In this document: positions 26,542 to 35,889 of the stretch, piece after piece
Numbering within the stretch: position 1 is the stretch's first letter
Layout of the letters: each line of letters opens with the position of its first letter
Source of the DNA: Saccharicrinis sp963677655
GTDB lineage: Bacteria; Bacteroidota; Bacteroidia; Bacteroidales; Marinilabiliaceae
Direction: 5' to 3' (one strand)
Assembly (NCBI GenBank): GCA_963677655.1
Contig: OY782088.1
DNA: 64,000 nt
Position numbers and translations under genes: made by a program
The notes under the pieces: generated by a model
Told to the model about the DNA's origin: nothing
The model's database searches: none
The model's input: the letters and a program-made list of their open reading frames with translations, nothing else

Positions 26542-28023
26542 ATGAATGTTAAAAAAATATTTTATGTGTTTTTAGTTGCCGTATTAGGTGCTATAGTTGG
26601 TGTTTATGCATTTGTATTAATTGTTAAACCTCAGTCAAAGATTGTTACAGTTGATAAGTCGGTTGTTCCTGCAGCACGATATGCTTCGTTACCGGGAAGT
26701 AGTGCTCCGGATGGTTTTCCTGATTTTACAACAGCCGCAGAAAAATCGGTTGAAGCTGTTGTACACGTTATGACAAAGGCTCGTTCTCAATCTAATGGTT
26801 CTTCTTATGGAAATCCTTTATTTGATTACTTTTTTGGCCCAAGAGGAGGAATGCCAGATCACGGAGGTGGTTTTGTAATGGGTTCAGGATCAGGTGTGAT
26901 TATATCTGAAGATGGGTATATTACAACAAATAATCATGTGATTGATGGAGCAGAAGAAATAGAAGTTATTTTAAATGACAGACGATCTTATACTGCTGAA
27001 TTAATTGGAACAGATCCTACTACAGATATTGCCTTGCTTAAAATAGATGAAAAAGGATTGAAATATTTGACTTATGGCGATTCTGATAATTTGAAAATCG
27101 GAGAATGGGTTTTAGCTGTTGGGAATCCTTTTAATTTAACATCTACAGTAACTGCAGGAATTGTAAGTGCAAAATCCCGTAATATTAATATTATGCGTAA
27201 TAATAATCAACCAATGGGGATTGAGTCATTTATTCAAACAGATGCCGCTGTTAATCCAGGAAATAGTGGAGGAGCATTGGTAAATACGTTTGGTGAATTA
27301 GTAGGTATCAATACTGCGATTGCTTCTAAAACAGGTTCATATACAGGCTATTCTTTTGCTGTGCCAGTAGGAATAGTAAAAAAAGTAGTTGCTGATTTAA
27401 AGGAATTTGGCGAAGTACAAAGAGCTTTTATTGGAGTACAAATACGTGGAGTTGATGCAGAGTTAGCAAAAGAACTTAATATTGATAAAGTAGAGGGCGT
27501 ATATGTTGATGCTGTTACTGTTAATGGTGGAGCAGACAAGGCTGGAATTGAAGAAGGTGATATTATTTTAAGCTTTGAAGGGATAGAAGTAAACACCAAT
27601 TCTGAGTTAATAGAACAGGTTAGTAAACATCGTCCTGGAGATAAAGTAAATTTAATTGTAAAAAGAGATGGAAAAAATAAACAATTTACCGTAATTTTAC
27701 GTAATAGTTACGGTTCAACTGAATTAGTAAAAGATAAAAAGGGAATTTCTGATCTGTTAGGAGCTGAACTTAAAGAACTAACAGAAGAAGAAAAAGAGAA
27801 ATTAGGTGTTGGTTATGGAATGAAAATTGTTGAACTATCTGGAGGTAAACTTAAGCAAAGTGGTATAAATGAAGGATTTATAATTTTAAAGGCAAACAGA
27901 GTTCCTATTAAAAATATATCAGACTTAAAAAATGTAATCGCTACCACTGACGGAGGATTGTTTATCACCGGAGTATATCCAAATGGACAAGTTGCTTATT
28001 ATGCTATTAATCTTGAAGATTGA
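26542..28023 (+). CDS. degQ: HtrA/Deg-family periplasmic serine protease
   Basis: 493 residues. An uncleaved or cleavable N-terminal hydrophobic segment (about 4-26) precedes a trypsin-like domain with the triad: His in TTNNHVIDGA, Asp in TDPTTDIALLKI and Ser in NPGNSGGALVN. Two PDZ domains follow (about 285-380 and 400-490). It degrades or refolds damaged envelope proteins. The degQ/degP symbol is a family label; the paralogue cannot be told apart here. The gap to rpoD is only 90 bp, but rpoD has its own -7 box. Confidence 0.93.
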   Translation: MNVKKIFYVFLVAVLGAIVGVYAFVLIVKPQSKIVTVDKSVVPAARYASLPGSSAPDGFPDFTTAAEKSVEAVVHVMTKARSQSNGSSYGNPLFDYFFGPRGGMPDHGGGFVMGSGSGVIISEDGYITTNNHVIDGAEEIEVILNDRRSYTAELIGTDPTTDIALLKIDEKGLKYLTYGDSDNLKIGEWVLAVGNPFNLTSTVTAGIVSAKSRNINIMRNNNQPMGIESFIQTDAAVNPGNSGGALVNTFGELVGINTAIASKTGSYTGYSFAVPVGIVKKVVADLKEFGEVQRAFIGVQIRGVDAELAKELNIDKVEGVYVDAVTVNGGADKAGIEEGDIILSFEGIEVNTNSELIEQVSKHRPGDKVNLIVKRDGKNKQFTVILRNSYGSTELVKDKKGISDLLGAELKELTEEEKEKLGVGYGMKIVELSGGKLKQSGINEGFIILKANRVPIKNISDLKNVIATTDGGLFITGVYPNGQVAYYAINLED

Positions 28024-28082
28024 TAAAATAAATTAATTTGTCTCAATTACAATAAATTGTTGGATATTTTGTTTTAAAAGTA

Positions 28083-28090
28083 TAATTTTG
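28083..28090 (+). promoter_or_regulatory. -7 promoter element upstream of rpoD
   Basis: TAATTTTG fits the Bacteroidota -7 consensus, 24 bp before the rpoD ATG; a weak TTGTTGG lies about 20 bp upstream in the -33 position. Confidence 0.5.
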
Positions 28091-28113
28091 CGCCACATTT
28101 TGCATATCGGAAT

Positions 28114-28974
28114 ATGAGACAACTTAAAATAACAAAATCAATTACCAATCGTGAGAGTGCTTCCTTAGATAAGTATTTACAGGAAATTGGTCGCGAGGAA
28201 TTGATATCTGTAGAAGAAGAAGTAGAATTAGCTCAAAGGATCAAAAAAGGTGATCAAGTAGCTTTGGAGAAGCTAACAAGAGCAAACTTAAGATTCGTAG
28301 TTTCAGTTGCAAAGCAGTATCAAAATCAAGGTCTTAGTCTTCCTGACTTAATTAATGAAGGAAACCTGGGATTGATTAAAGCTGCTGAAAAGTTTGATGA
28401 AACTAGAGGTTTTAAGTTTATCTCTTATGCAGTATGGTGGATTCGTCAGTCTATTTTACAAGCTTTGGCAGAGCAGTCAAGAATTGTGAGATTACCTTTG
28501 AATCAGGTTGGATCGTTAAATAAAATTAACAAAGCTTATTCTAAGTTTGAGCAGGAAAATGAGCGTAAGCCATCTCCGGAAGAATTAGCAGATCAATTAG
28601 AATTACCTGTTGATAAGGTTGCTGATACTTTAAGGGTTTCGGGTCGTCATATTTCTGTAGATGCTCCATTTGTTGAAGGGGAAGATAATAGTTTACTTGA
28701 TGTATTGGTAAATGGAGATTCTCCAAATGCAGATAAAACTTTAATTAATGAGTCTTTAGCTCGAGAAATTGAAAGAGCATTGGCTACATTAACAGAAAGA
28801 GAATCTGATATTATTAAGCTATTCTTTGGTATTCAAACTCAGGAAATGACACTTGAAGAGATTGGAGAAAGATTTGGATTAACCAGAGAAAGGGTAAGAC
28901 AAATTAAAGAAAAAGCAATTAGACGATTAAGACATACTTCAAGAAGTAAGTTATTGAAGTCTTATTTAGGGTAA
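28114..28974 (+). CDS. rpoD: Primary sigma factor RpoD (sigma-ABfr type)
   Basis: 286 residues, the short form of primary sigma typical of Bacteroidota: it lacks the region 1.1 of proteobacterial sigma-70. Region 1.2 (SLDKYLQEIGREELIS), region 2 (DLINEGNLGLIKAAEKFD, FISYAVWWIRQSI), region 3 and region 4 (MTLEEIGERFGLTRERVRQIKEKAIRRLRH) are complete. It recognises the TAnnTTTG/TTTG promoters noted throughout this window. A strong terminator follows. Confidence 0.97.
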   Translation: MRQLKITKSITNRESASLDKYLQEIGREELISVEEEVELAQRIKKGDQVALEKLTRANLRFVVSVAKQYQNQGLSLPDLINEGNLGLIKAAEKFDETRGFKFISYAVWWIRQSILQALAEQSRIVRLPLNQVGSLNKINKAYSKFEQENERKPSPEELADQLELPVDKVADTLRVSGRHISVDAPFVEGEDNSLLDVLVNGDSPNADKTLINESLAREIERALATLTERESDIIKLFFGIQTQEMTLEEIGERFGLTRERVRQIKEKAIRRLRHTSRSKLLKSYLG

Positions 28975-28993
28975 TTGTTTAAGATATTTGATT

Positions 28994-29028
28994 AAAGGGG
29001 CTGTCAGTTTTGACAGCCCCTTTTTTTG
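28994..29028 (+). terminator. Intrinsic terminator after rpoD
   Basis: AAAGGGGCTGTCA pairs perfectly with TGACAGCCCCTTT over a 4-nt loop and is followed by T7. The interval 29029-29324 that follows is A/T-rich with no further gene seen. Confidence 0.9.
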
Positions 29029-29324
29029 CTTCTATAGATTTATTTCAAATTAGCATTCAGATGAATATGGTATTAATGAATTGTTTATTTTTAATCCATT
29101 AATATAAATATTCGTAATCATGCGTTATTTTATTTCTTCAAATCTTAATAAGTCAGGTAAAGGACTCTATGAGTGCTGGATTTGTTGATTTAAATTCTTT
29201 CCTTTTTTCCTATTGCATTTTTAAAACTTCAATAAATGCAATTGTTTTATTTCTAAGTTTTAATAATATTATGATGTGGTTAAGTATTTTTTCCATGTTA
29301 GTGTGATTATGGATAATATTTCAA

Positions 29325-30125
29325 ATGGTTGGAAAAATATTTGAAATTAAGCGTTTTGCTTTAAATGATGGACCTGGTATTAGAACTACAGTTTTTTTTA
29401 AAGGTTGTCCGCTGAAATGCCTGTGGTGTCATAATCCGGAAAGTATTTCTTTTGATATTGAGGAATATGATCAGGAACGTTTTCTTGATGGTGAAAGATA
29501 TACTTATAAACAAAAAATTGGAAAACTTTTTACAGTTTCTGCATTAGAGGCAGAATTATTAAAAGATTTACAGTTTTTTCTTCAGAGTGGGGGTGGAGTT
29601 ACCTTCTCAGGAGGAGAACCTTTATCGCAATGTGAGTTCTTACTAGAGGAACTTAAAGCTTGTAAAAAAAACGGGTTACATGTTACTATTGATACAACAG
29701 GATTGTGTAAAACTGAAAAACTGGAAGAAATCAATAGATATACTGATTTGTTTTTATATGATATAAAGTTTGTTAATACTGATTTACACTTTGAATATAC
29801 AGGCGTTCATAATAATCTTATTATTGAAAATCTTGATTATTTATTGAGAAATAAGGCAAATATAATAATTAGGATTCCAATCATTCCTGGTATTAATGAT
29901 ACTCCACAATGTATATCGGATTTAAAAGAGTTCATTAAAGTCAGGGTAAATCAAATAAAAGAATTGCACTTTCTGCCATTTCATAATATCGGGGCATCAA
30001 AGTATGACAGATTTGAAATGGATTATAGATTGAAAGGATTAAAGAGTCAAAGTAGTAATGATTTAATTCCTCTAAAGGAAGAATTTGAATTATTAGGCAT
30101 TAAAACAAAAATTGGAGGTATATAA
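29325..30125 (+). CDS. Glycyl-radical enzyme activase (radical SAM, PflA-like short form)
   Basis: 266 residues. The radical-SAM cluster motif is CPLKCLWC (C-x3-C-x2-C) near residue 28, followed by the SAM-binding GGE motif (FSGGEPLSQ). It should generate the glycyl radical on the enzyme encoded 31 bp downstream. Activases of dehydratase-type glycyl radical enzymes usually carry a ferredoxin-like insert with two extra [4Fe-4S] clusters after the first motif. Here that region holds no cysteines, so the protein has the short PflA layout. First gene of a three-gene operon. Confidence 0.92.
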   Translation: MVGKIFEIKRFALNDGPGIRTTVFFKGCPLKCLWCHNPESISFDIEEYDQERFLDGERYTYKQKIGKLFTVSALEAELLKDLQFFLQSGGGVTFSGGEPLSQCEFLLEELKACKKNGLHVTIDTTGLCKTEKLEEINRYTDLFLYDIKFVNTDLHFEYTGVHNNLIIENLDYLLRNKANIIIRIPIIPGINDTPQCISDLKEFIKVRVNQIKELHFLPFHNIGASKYDRFEMDYRLKGLKSQSSNDLIPLKEEFELLGIKTKIGGI

Positions 30126-30156
30126 TATAGTTTATACAGACTTAAAATATGTACGT

Positions 30157-32520
30157 ATGAATCAAAGAATACAAAAACTTCGTCAACAAAGTTTACAAGC
30201 AATAAATAAAATTTCTGTAGAAAGAGCATGTTTGGTTACAGACTTCTATAAAAGTATTGAAGGATTAAATTATTCAATACCTGAAACAAGAGCTCTTGCC
30301 TTTAAATACATATTAGCGAATAAAGAATTATGTGTAAACGAAGGAGAATTAATTGTTGGTGAAAGGGGACCTGAACCTAAGGCAACTTCTACCTATCCAG
30401 AAGTTTCTTTACATTCATTAGATGACTTACATATTTTGGATCAAAGAGAGAAAGTAAGTTTTAAAGTCGATGATGAAACCCTACAGCTATATGACTCTAA
30501 TATAATTCCTTTTTGGGAAGGAAAGAGTAATAGAGATAAGATTATGTTCAGAATGACTCCTGAATGGCATGACTCATATAAAGCTGGTTTTTTTACTGAA
30601 TTCCAGGAACAAAGAGCTCCAGGACATACTGTTTTGGGGAATAAGATATATCATAAAGGTATAAATGATATTATCAATGATATTCAATCAGTAAGAGAAG
30701 AGTTGAATAAAGATTCTGATTCATTAAAAACTTCAAAGTTGGAGGAACTAAATGCCATGGAAATTGCAGCTAAGTCAATTGTGATGTATGCTTATCGTAA
30801 TGCTGAATATTTACATGAATTGGCAAGTGAGGAAGCAGATGAAGTTAGAAAAGCAGAGTTGATACAAATGGCTCAGGTTTGTATGAACGTTCCGGCAAAT
30901 GCTCCTAAAACATTTCATGAAGCACTTCAGTATTATTGGTTTGTTCATATTGGTGTTATTACAGAAGTAAATCCATGGGATTCGTTTAATCCGGGCAGAT
31001 TAGATCAACATCTTTATCCATTTTATATTAATGATTTAAAGAATGGGACTTTAACAAAAGAACAAGCTAAGGAACTATTAATGTCATTCTGGGTTAAATT
31101 TAATAATCAACCAGCACCTCCTAAAAATGGTGTTACTGCAAAAGAAAGTAATACTTATACAGATTTTGCATTGATAAATTTAGGTGGTGTAAAAGCTGAT
31201 GGTTCTGATGCCGTTAATGAACTGTCATTTTTGATACTTGATGTAATTGAGGAGATGAGATTGCTTCAGCCAAGCTCAATGGTTCAGATCAGTAAAGAAA
31301 ATCCGGATGAATTTATACAAAGAACTTTGCATATTACAAAGACAGGATTTGGACAGCCATCTTATTTTAATACAGATGCTATTGTACAAGAGCTAGTTAA
31401 TCAGGGTAAAGATATTATTGATGCCAGAAATGGAGGAGCGAGTGGTTGTGTTGAGTCGGGAGCATTTGGAACGGAGGCTTATTGGTTAACAGGCTATTTT
31501 AACATCCCTAAAGTTTTAGAAATCACTTTACATAACGGAATTGATCCTAAATCAGGAAAAAAATTAGGAATAGAAACTGGTACTTTAGATTCTCTGGATA
31601 CTTATGAAAAGTTATTAAATGCGTTTGAAAAGCAATTAAATTATTTCTTGGAAATTAAGTTAGAGGGGAATAGAAGGATTGAGACATTGATAATGAATGA
31701 ATTGCCTGTGCCTTTTTTAAGTTTATTTATTGAGGACTGTATAGGTAATGCTATGGATTATAATGCTGGAGGAGCAAGATACAATACCAGTTATATTCAG
31801 GGAGTTGGTTTGGGAAGTATAACAGATGCTTTAACTGCGATACAATATCATGTTTATGATCAAAAAAGTATTACACTGGATGAATTAGTGCAGGCAACTG
31901 ATAATAATTTTAAGGGTTGCGAAGAGTTACGATATAACCTGATTTTTGAAACTCCAAAGTTTGGTAATGATGATGCGTATGCAGATTCTAATGCAGAACG
32001 AGTTTTTGAAATGTATTATGATGCCATTAACGGTAAATCAAACTCCCGTGGCGGTACTTTTAGAGTAAATCTATTACCAACAACCTGTCATGTTTATTTT
32101 GGACAGGTAATGCAAGCTTCTGCTGATGGCCGCAAAGATGGAGAACCACTTTCTGAAGGTATATCGCCAGTTCAGGGCGCAGATAAAAACGGACCTACTG
32201 CTGTGATTAATTCAATGCTTAAGATAGATCATACAAGAACAGGTGGTACTCTTTTAAATCAGAAATTTTTACCTCAGTTTTTTGATACAGAAGAAGGAAT
32301 TATAAAACTTACTCATTTAATAAGGACTTATTTTAATCAATTGGGGCATCATATTCAATTTAATGTAGTTGATGCCGATACTTTAAGAGATGCACAAAAA
32401 CATCCGGAAAAGTATCAGGATTTAATTGTTAGAGTAGCAGGTTATAGCGATTATTTTAATGATTTAACAATAGAATTACAGGACGAGATTATTAAGCGAA
32501 CTGCCCAATGTAATTTGTAA
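30157..32520 (+). CDS. hypD: Glycyl radical enzyme, trans-4-hydroxy-L-proline dehydratase-like
   Basis: 787 residues from the ATG at 30157; an upstream TTG in the activase stop region is rejected. The thiyl-radical Cys is in GCVES (C431, with the catalytic Glu two residues on). The glycyl-radical loop RVAGYSDYF has Gly762, 25 residues from the C terminus. APGHTV, WDSFNPGRLDQHL, TYTDFA and EAYWLTGYFNIPK resemble, from memory, HypD more than glycerol dehydratase, choline lyase or PFL. HypD removes water from trans-4-hydroxyproline to give pyrroline-5-carboxylate, which ProC reduces to proline. No proC is in the window, so the substrate is an inference. Oxygen-sensitive, cytoplasmic. Confidence 0.75.
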   Translation: MNQRIQKLRQQSLQAINKISVERACLVTDFYKSIEGLNYSIPETRALAFKYILANKELCVNEGELIVGERGPEPKATSTYPEVSLHSLDDLHILDQREKVSFKVDDETLQLYDSNIIPFWEGKSNRDKIMFRMTPEWHDSYKAGFFTEFQEQRAPGHTVLGNKIYHKGINDIINDIQSVREELNKDSDSLKTSKLEELNAMEIAAKSIVMYAYRNAEYLHELASEEADEVRKAELIQMAQVCMNVPANAPKTFHEALQYYWFVHIGVITEVNPWDSFNPGRLDQHLYPFYINDLKNGTLTKEQAKELLMSFWVKFNNQPAPPKNGVTAKESNTYTDFALINLGGVKADGSDAVNELSFLILDVIEEMRLLQPSSMVQISKENPDEFIQRTLHITKTGFGQPSYFNTDAIVQELVNQGKDIIDARNGGASGCVESGAFGTEAYWLTGYFNIPKVLEITLHNGIDPKSGKKLGIETGTLDSLDTYEKLLNAFEKQLNYFLEIKLEGNRRIETLIMNELPVPFLSLFIEDCIGNAMDYNAGGARYNTSYIQGVGLGSITDALTAIQYHVYDQKSITLDELVQATDNNFKGCEELRYNLIFETPKFGNDDAYADSNAERVFEMYYDAINGKSNSRGGTFRVNLLPTTCHVYFGQVMQASADGRKDGEPLSEGISPVQGADKNGPTAVINSMLKIDHTRTGGTLLNQKFLPQFFDTEEGIIKLTHLIRTYFNQLGHHIQFNVVDADTLRDAQKHPEKYQDLIVRVAGYSDYFNDLTIELQDEIIKRTAQCNL

Positions 32521-32546
32521 AATGATATTTAAAGAAATTGTACAAA

Positions 32547-33821
32547 ATGAAGAATAGAAATCTAATCATAGTTTTTTTATTATGCATTTCAACTGTAATA
32601 AGTGCTCAGGATGCCATATTAGAGGAACTACAAAATATTAGTAGATTACAGGTTGAAAAAATCAATACATTTCCTGGATATAAGGAATCTTTTCTAATTA
32701 GAATGACTCAACCAATTGATCATGAAAAACCAGAGTTAGGAACATTTACTCAGAGGATTTGGTTAAATCATTTGGATGAAAAAGCTTCAATGGTAATGGT
32801 AACTGAAGGTTATTCTGCTCCTCGTAATTATCAAACAGAGATAGCAAAGGAGTTGAATGCAAATCAAATCATTGTGGAACATCGGTATTTTTTAGAATCT
32901 ACTCCTAAAAATAAAGATTGGAAATATCTAACTGTAAAGAATGCTGCAGCTGACCATCATGATATCATACAGGTATTTAAAAAGATATATAAAGGAAAAT
33001 GGTTAACAACAGGTATTAGTAAAGGCGGACAAACTACACTTTTTCACAGGGCTTTTTATCCAAGAGATGTAGATGTATCTGTACCTTATGTAGCTCCAAT
33101 TAATTTTTATAAAGAAGATCCAAGGTTATTAGAATTCTTTGATAACGTCGGCTCTAAGGAAGATAGAATAAAGGTCCATCAGTTTCAAGTACTGGTTTTA
33201 AAAAAGAAAAATGATTTATTACCCCTGTTTATTGATTATTGTAATGAAAATAAGTTGACCTATTCAATGGGATTTGAAAAGGCATATGAATTAGCTGTAC
33301 TGGAATATCCATTTGCATTTTGGCAATGGGGAAATCCTGTAAGTGAAATTCCTGGAGATAGTGCTTCAAATGATGAAATAATGGAGCATTTTATCAAAGG
33401 AGCAAGTCCTAGTTACTTTGCTGATGAGGTAATGAAACAATACGAATCATTTTTCTATCAGGCTTATAAAGAAATAGGTTATTATAGTTATGTACCAGGG
33501 GACTTAAAGCCTCTTATGAATTGTGTAAAACAAGATACTGTATCAAATTCAGTTTTTGCCCCGGGAGGGGATACATTGACTTATAATAGAAATACAATGC
33601 TATATGTTAAAGAAAGACTCCATAAGAAAAATCCTCGTATGGTTTTAATTTGTGGGGAATATGATCCGTGGGGAGCAACTTCGTTTGATGTTTCAGGGAT
33701 GAGTCATTCATTGAAAGTAGTTAAAACCAAAGGATCGCATAAAACCAGGATAAATAACCTATCAGAAGCGAAAAAGGAGGAAGTTTGGGATATATTAAAA
33801 AAATGGATGAAAGTAGATTGA
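32547..33821 (+). CDS. Secreted serine peptidase (S37/S28-type, prolyl/tripeptidyl aminopeptidase-like)
   Basis: 424 residues from the ATG at 32547, giving a signal peptide (LIIVFLLCISTVISAQ). The alpha/beta-hydrolase nucleophile is in GISKGGQT, the Asp in CGEYDPWGA and the His in KGSHKTRI. Overall it resembles the S37 (PS-10) tripeptidyl-peptidase family, which is related to the prolyl-specific S28 peptidases. It starts 26 bp after the glycyl radical enzyme stop, with no terminator between, so the two are probably co-transcribed. It could release small, proline-rich peptides outside the cytoplasm. Confidence 0.82.
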   Translation: MKNRNLIIVFLLCISTVISAQDAILEELQNISRLQVEKINTFPGYKESFLIRMTQPIDHEKPELGTFTQRIWLNHLDEKASMVMVTEGYSAPRNYQTEIAKELNANQIIVEHRYFLESTPKNKDWKYLTVKNAAADHHDIIQVFKKIYKGKWLTTGISKGGQTTLFHRAFYPRDVDVSVPYVAPINFYKEDPRLLEFFDNVGSKEDRIKVHQFQVLVLKKKNDLLPLFIDYCNENKLTYSMGFEKAYELAVLEYPFAFWQWGNPVSEIPGDSASNDEIMEHFIKGASPSYFADEVMKQYESFFYQAYKEIGYYSYVPGDLKPLMNCVKQDTVSNSVFAPGGDTLTYNRNTMLYVKERLHKKNPRMVLICGEYDPWGATSFDVSGMSHSLKVVKTKGSHKTRINNLSEAKKEEVWDILKKWMKVD

Positions 33822-33856
33822 GTTTTAGGACATAAGTCTATTATAATTTTAAAAAA

Positions 33857-33892
33857 AACGCTGCCATGAATATATGAGCAGCGTTGTTTTTG
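33857..33892 (+). terminator. Intrinsic terminator of the activase-GRE-peptidase operon
   Basis: AACGCTGC pairs with GCAGCGTT, then TGTTTTTGTTTT. An A run on the left might also let it act in reverse. A near-identical stem ends the Rrf2 gene at 36922. Confidence 0.75.
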
Positions 33893-33925
33893 TTTTGAAA
33901 ATATGTTAAAAAACATTAAATGAAT

Positions 33926-33987
33926 TTTGACAAAGAGCAAATTCGATCTTAACTTATACTAGTAATACAGTAGGATAACTAGTATAA
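33926..33987 (+). promoter_or_regulatory. Promoter and perfect 10-bp inverted repeat before the first YceI gene
   Basis: TTTG (33926-33929) sits in the -33 position. TTATACTAGT (33954-33963) and its perfect reverse complement (33978-33987) are 14 bp apart and cover the -7 region up to 10 bp before the ATG. A dimeric repressor bound here would block transcription. The Rrf2 regulator encoded at the end of the cluster is the obvious candidate. Confidence 0.55.
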
Positions 33988-33997
33988 AAATTTTATT

Positions 33998-34570
33998 ATG
34001 AAAGATCGCAATAAATTATATTTTTTTATAGGGGTGTTTATCAGTTGTATAAGCTTTTCTCTGGAGGCACAAATCACTTTATTATTGCGTAACGATGGTA
34101 GTTTGCTAAAGGTAGAAGGTACATCTACTATTCATGATTGGGAGATGGAGGTAGAAGAGATGAAAGGTAATATCATTGTTATGCAAACGGATAAATTAGA
34201 ATCTCTGCAAAGTGGCGAAATATCTTTTAAAGTAAACTCTTTGGTTAGTGATCATAGTTTAATGAATAAAAAAGCTTATAGTGCTTTAAAAGAAAATAAA
34301 CATCCAGTTATTAAAGGAAAAGTTCTAGAAATCTATACAGAAAATAGCCTTAGCAAGGTTAAACTCGAATTGGATATCGCCGGTGTCAAAAGAATTGTTA
34401 CTTCAGATTATAAAACTTCACTATTAAATACTAAACAAATAAAGGTGCAAGGCGAATTTGACTTACAACTGTCAGATTTCGACATAGAACCGCCTGTTGC
34501 GATTATGGGAACCATAAAAACGGGAGACGCTATTACTATTACCTATTCCTTTCTTTTTGGGAATAATTAG
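33998..34570 (+). CDS. YceI-family periplasmic lipid-binding protein
   Basis: 190 residues with a signal peptide (LYFFIGVFISCISFSLEAQ). The YceI lipocalin-like fold is recognised by VEGTSTIHDWEMEVE, MNKKAYSALKENKHPVI and the C-terminal LSDFDIEPPVAIMGTIKTGDAITITYSF. Family members bind isoprenoid or fatty chains in the periplasm. It is the first gene of a cluster YceI - barrel - YceI-like - Rrf2 on the same strand. Confidence 0.88.
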   Translation: MKDRNKLYFFIGVFISCISFSLEAQITLLLRNDGSLLKVEGTSTIHDWEMEVEEMKGNIIVMQTDKLESLQSGEISFKVNSLVSDHSLMNKKAYSALKENKHPVIKGKVLEIYTENSLSKVKLELDIAGVKRIVTSDYKTSLLNTKQIKVQGEFDLQLSDFDIEPPVAIMGTIKTGDAITITYSFLFGNN

Positions 34571-34610
34571 TTGTTATGATTCAGCTTGTTTATAAACTAA
34601 AATTAGAATT

Positions 34611-35792
34611 ATGAAAAAAGTCGTTTTTTTACTATCATTATTTGTATGTGTGTTAGTTCTGGATGCCCAACAGTTTGAACCAGAAAAGTTAAATCATGAG
34701 GAGTTTAAAGATGTTAAAGTCAGAGTTGGGGGTGCTTATGCTATTCAGTTACAGGCTATCGATCATGAATTAGCAAGTTCTTCCACCGAAACTCTACATG
34801 ATCTTAAAAATAATTTTAATCTTCCTACAGCAAACTTATCAATAAATGTAGATTTGGCACCTGGGGTTAATTTATATGTTAACAATTATATGTCATCAAG
34901 ACATCATGAGGAAGCATGGGTTGAAGGAGGCTATATTACATTTGATTATCTTCCATTTTTACCTTCAGCTGAAAATTTAATGAAATATCTAACCGTGAGG
35001 GTGGGGGTAATGAATCCTAATTATGGGGATGCTCATTTTTATAGAAGTACCAATGGATATGTTGTAAAAAATCCTTTTGTAGGGAACTTTATTATGGATA
35101 ATTACACTACGAATCCAGGAATGGAATTTCTATTTCGTAAAGATTGTTTAATAGGACTGGTTGCTGTTAATAATGGTAGATTGAATTATGGTCGAGGCAA
35201 TAATATTGATCAGGATCTTGTTTTTAACTGGAAAGCCGGTATTGATAAACAAGTAAACGATGATTTAAGATTGAGAGCAACAATTTCTGGTTTTCATGTT
35301 GGAGAAGGGCATAGTGGAGTTTACTTATGGGATGGAGATAGAGCCGGAGCAAGATATTATAATGTAATGCAACTAGAAGATGCCGATGATAATTTTAGAT
35401 CAGGAAGATGGAGTCCGGGAAGTGGTCAATCAGAAATGAATACCTATATGTTTAACATCTTTGCAAAATATAAAGGTTTGGAACTATTTACTATTCTTGA
35501 AAATATGAAAGGAGTAAAAAGAGGAGTAGATCAGCATTTTACTCAAACTGCAATTCAATTATTATACAGAACAGGAAGTGTTTATTTAGGAGGTAGGTAC
35601 AACATTGTATCAGATAACGAATCTGATGAATCAACAGTAGATCGAATAAACCTGGGAGGGGGATGGTTTATGACTAATAATATTGTTTTTAAAGTCGATT
35701 ATGTGATTCAAAATTATGAAGGTCCTGCTCATGGTTATGCAGATGGAGGTAGTTTTAATGGAGTTGTAATAGAAGCTGCTATTGCATTCTGA
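34611..35792 (+). CDS. Outer-membrane beta-barrel protein (porin-like)
   Basis: 393 residues with a signal peptide (VVFLLSLFVCVLVLDAQ). The mature part has amphipathic alternating strands throughout and an aromatic C terminus (VVIEAAIAF), as in 14-16-stranded porins. No plug or TonB domain. It lies 40 bp after the first YceI gene and before a YceI-like gene, so a joint role in outer-membrane uptake or lipid handling can be proposed. No precise family is recognised. Confidence 0.75.
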   Translation: MKKVVFLLSLFVCVLVLDAQQFEPEKLNHEEFKDVKVRVGGAYAIQLQAIDHELASSSTETLHDLKNNFNLPTANLSINVDLAPGVNLYVNNYMSSRHHEEAWVEGGYITFDYLPFLPSAENLMKYLTVRVGVMNPNYGDAHFYRSTNGYVVKNPFVGNFIMDNYTTNPGMEFLFRKDCLIGLVAVNNGRLNYGRGNNIDQDLVFNWKAGIDKQVNDDLRLRATISGFHVGEGHSGVYLWDGDRAGARYYNVMQLEDADDNFRSGRWSPGSGQSEMNTYMFNIFAKYKGLELFTILENMKGVKRGVDQHFTQTAIQLLYRTGSVYLGGRYNIVSDNESDESTVDRINLGGGWFMTNNIVFKVDYVIQNYEGPAHGYADGGSFNGVVIEAAIAF

Positions 35793-35804
35793 TAAGGAAA
35801 GATT

Positions 35805-35836
35805 AACCTGATAGTGTATGTAATGCTATCAGGTTT
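35805..35836 (+). terminator. Stem-loop after the barrel gene
   Basis: AACCTGATAG pairs with CTATCAGGTT over an 11-nt loop. The T tract is short, so it may be only a partial terminator or an RNA-processing/stabilising element inside the cluster. Confidence 0.5.
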
Positions 35837-35889
35837 AAAATCATGCTAATCATAGTATAAGTGTTAAATAAGAAAATTTGAAGGTTGTT

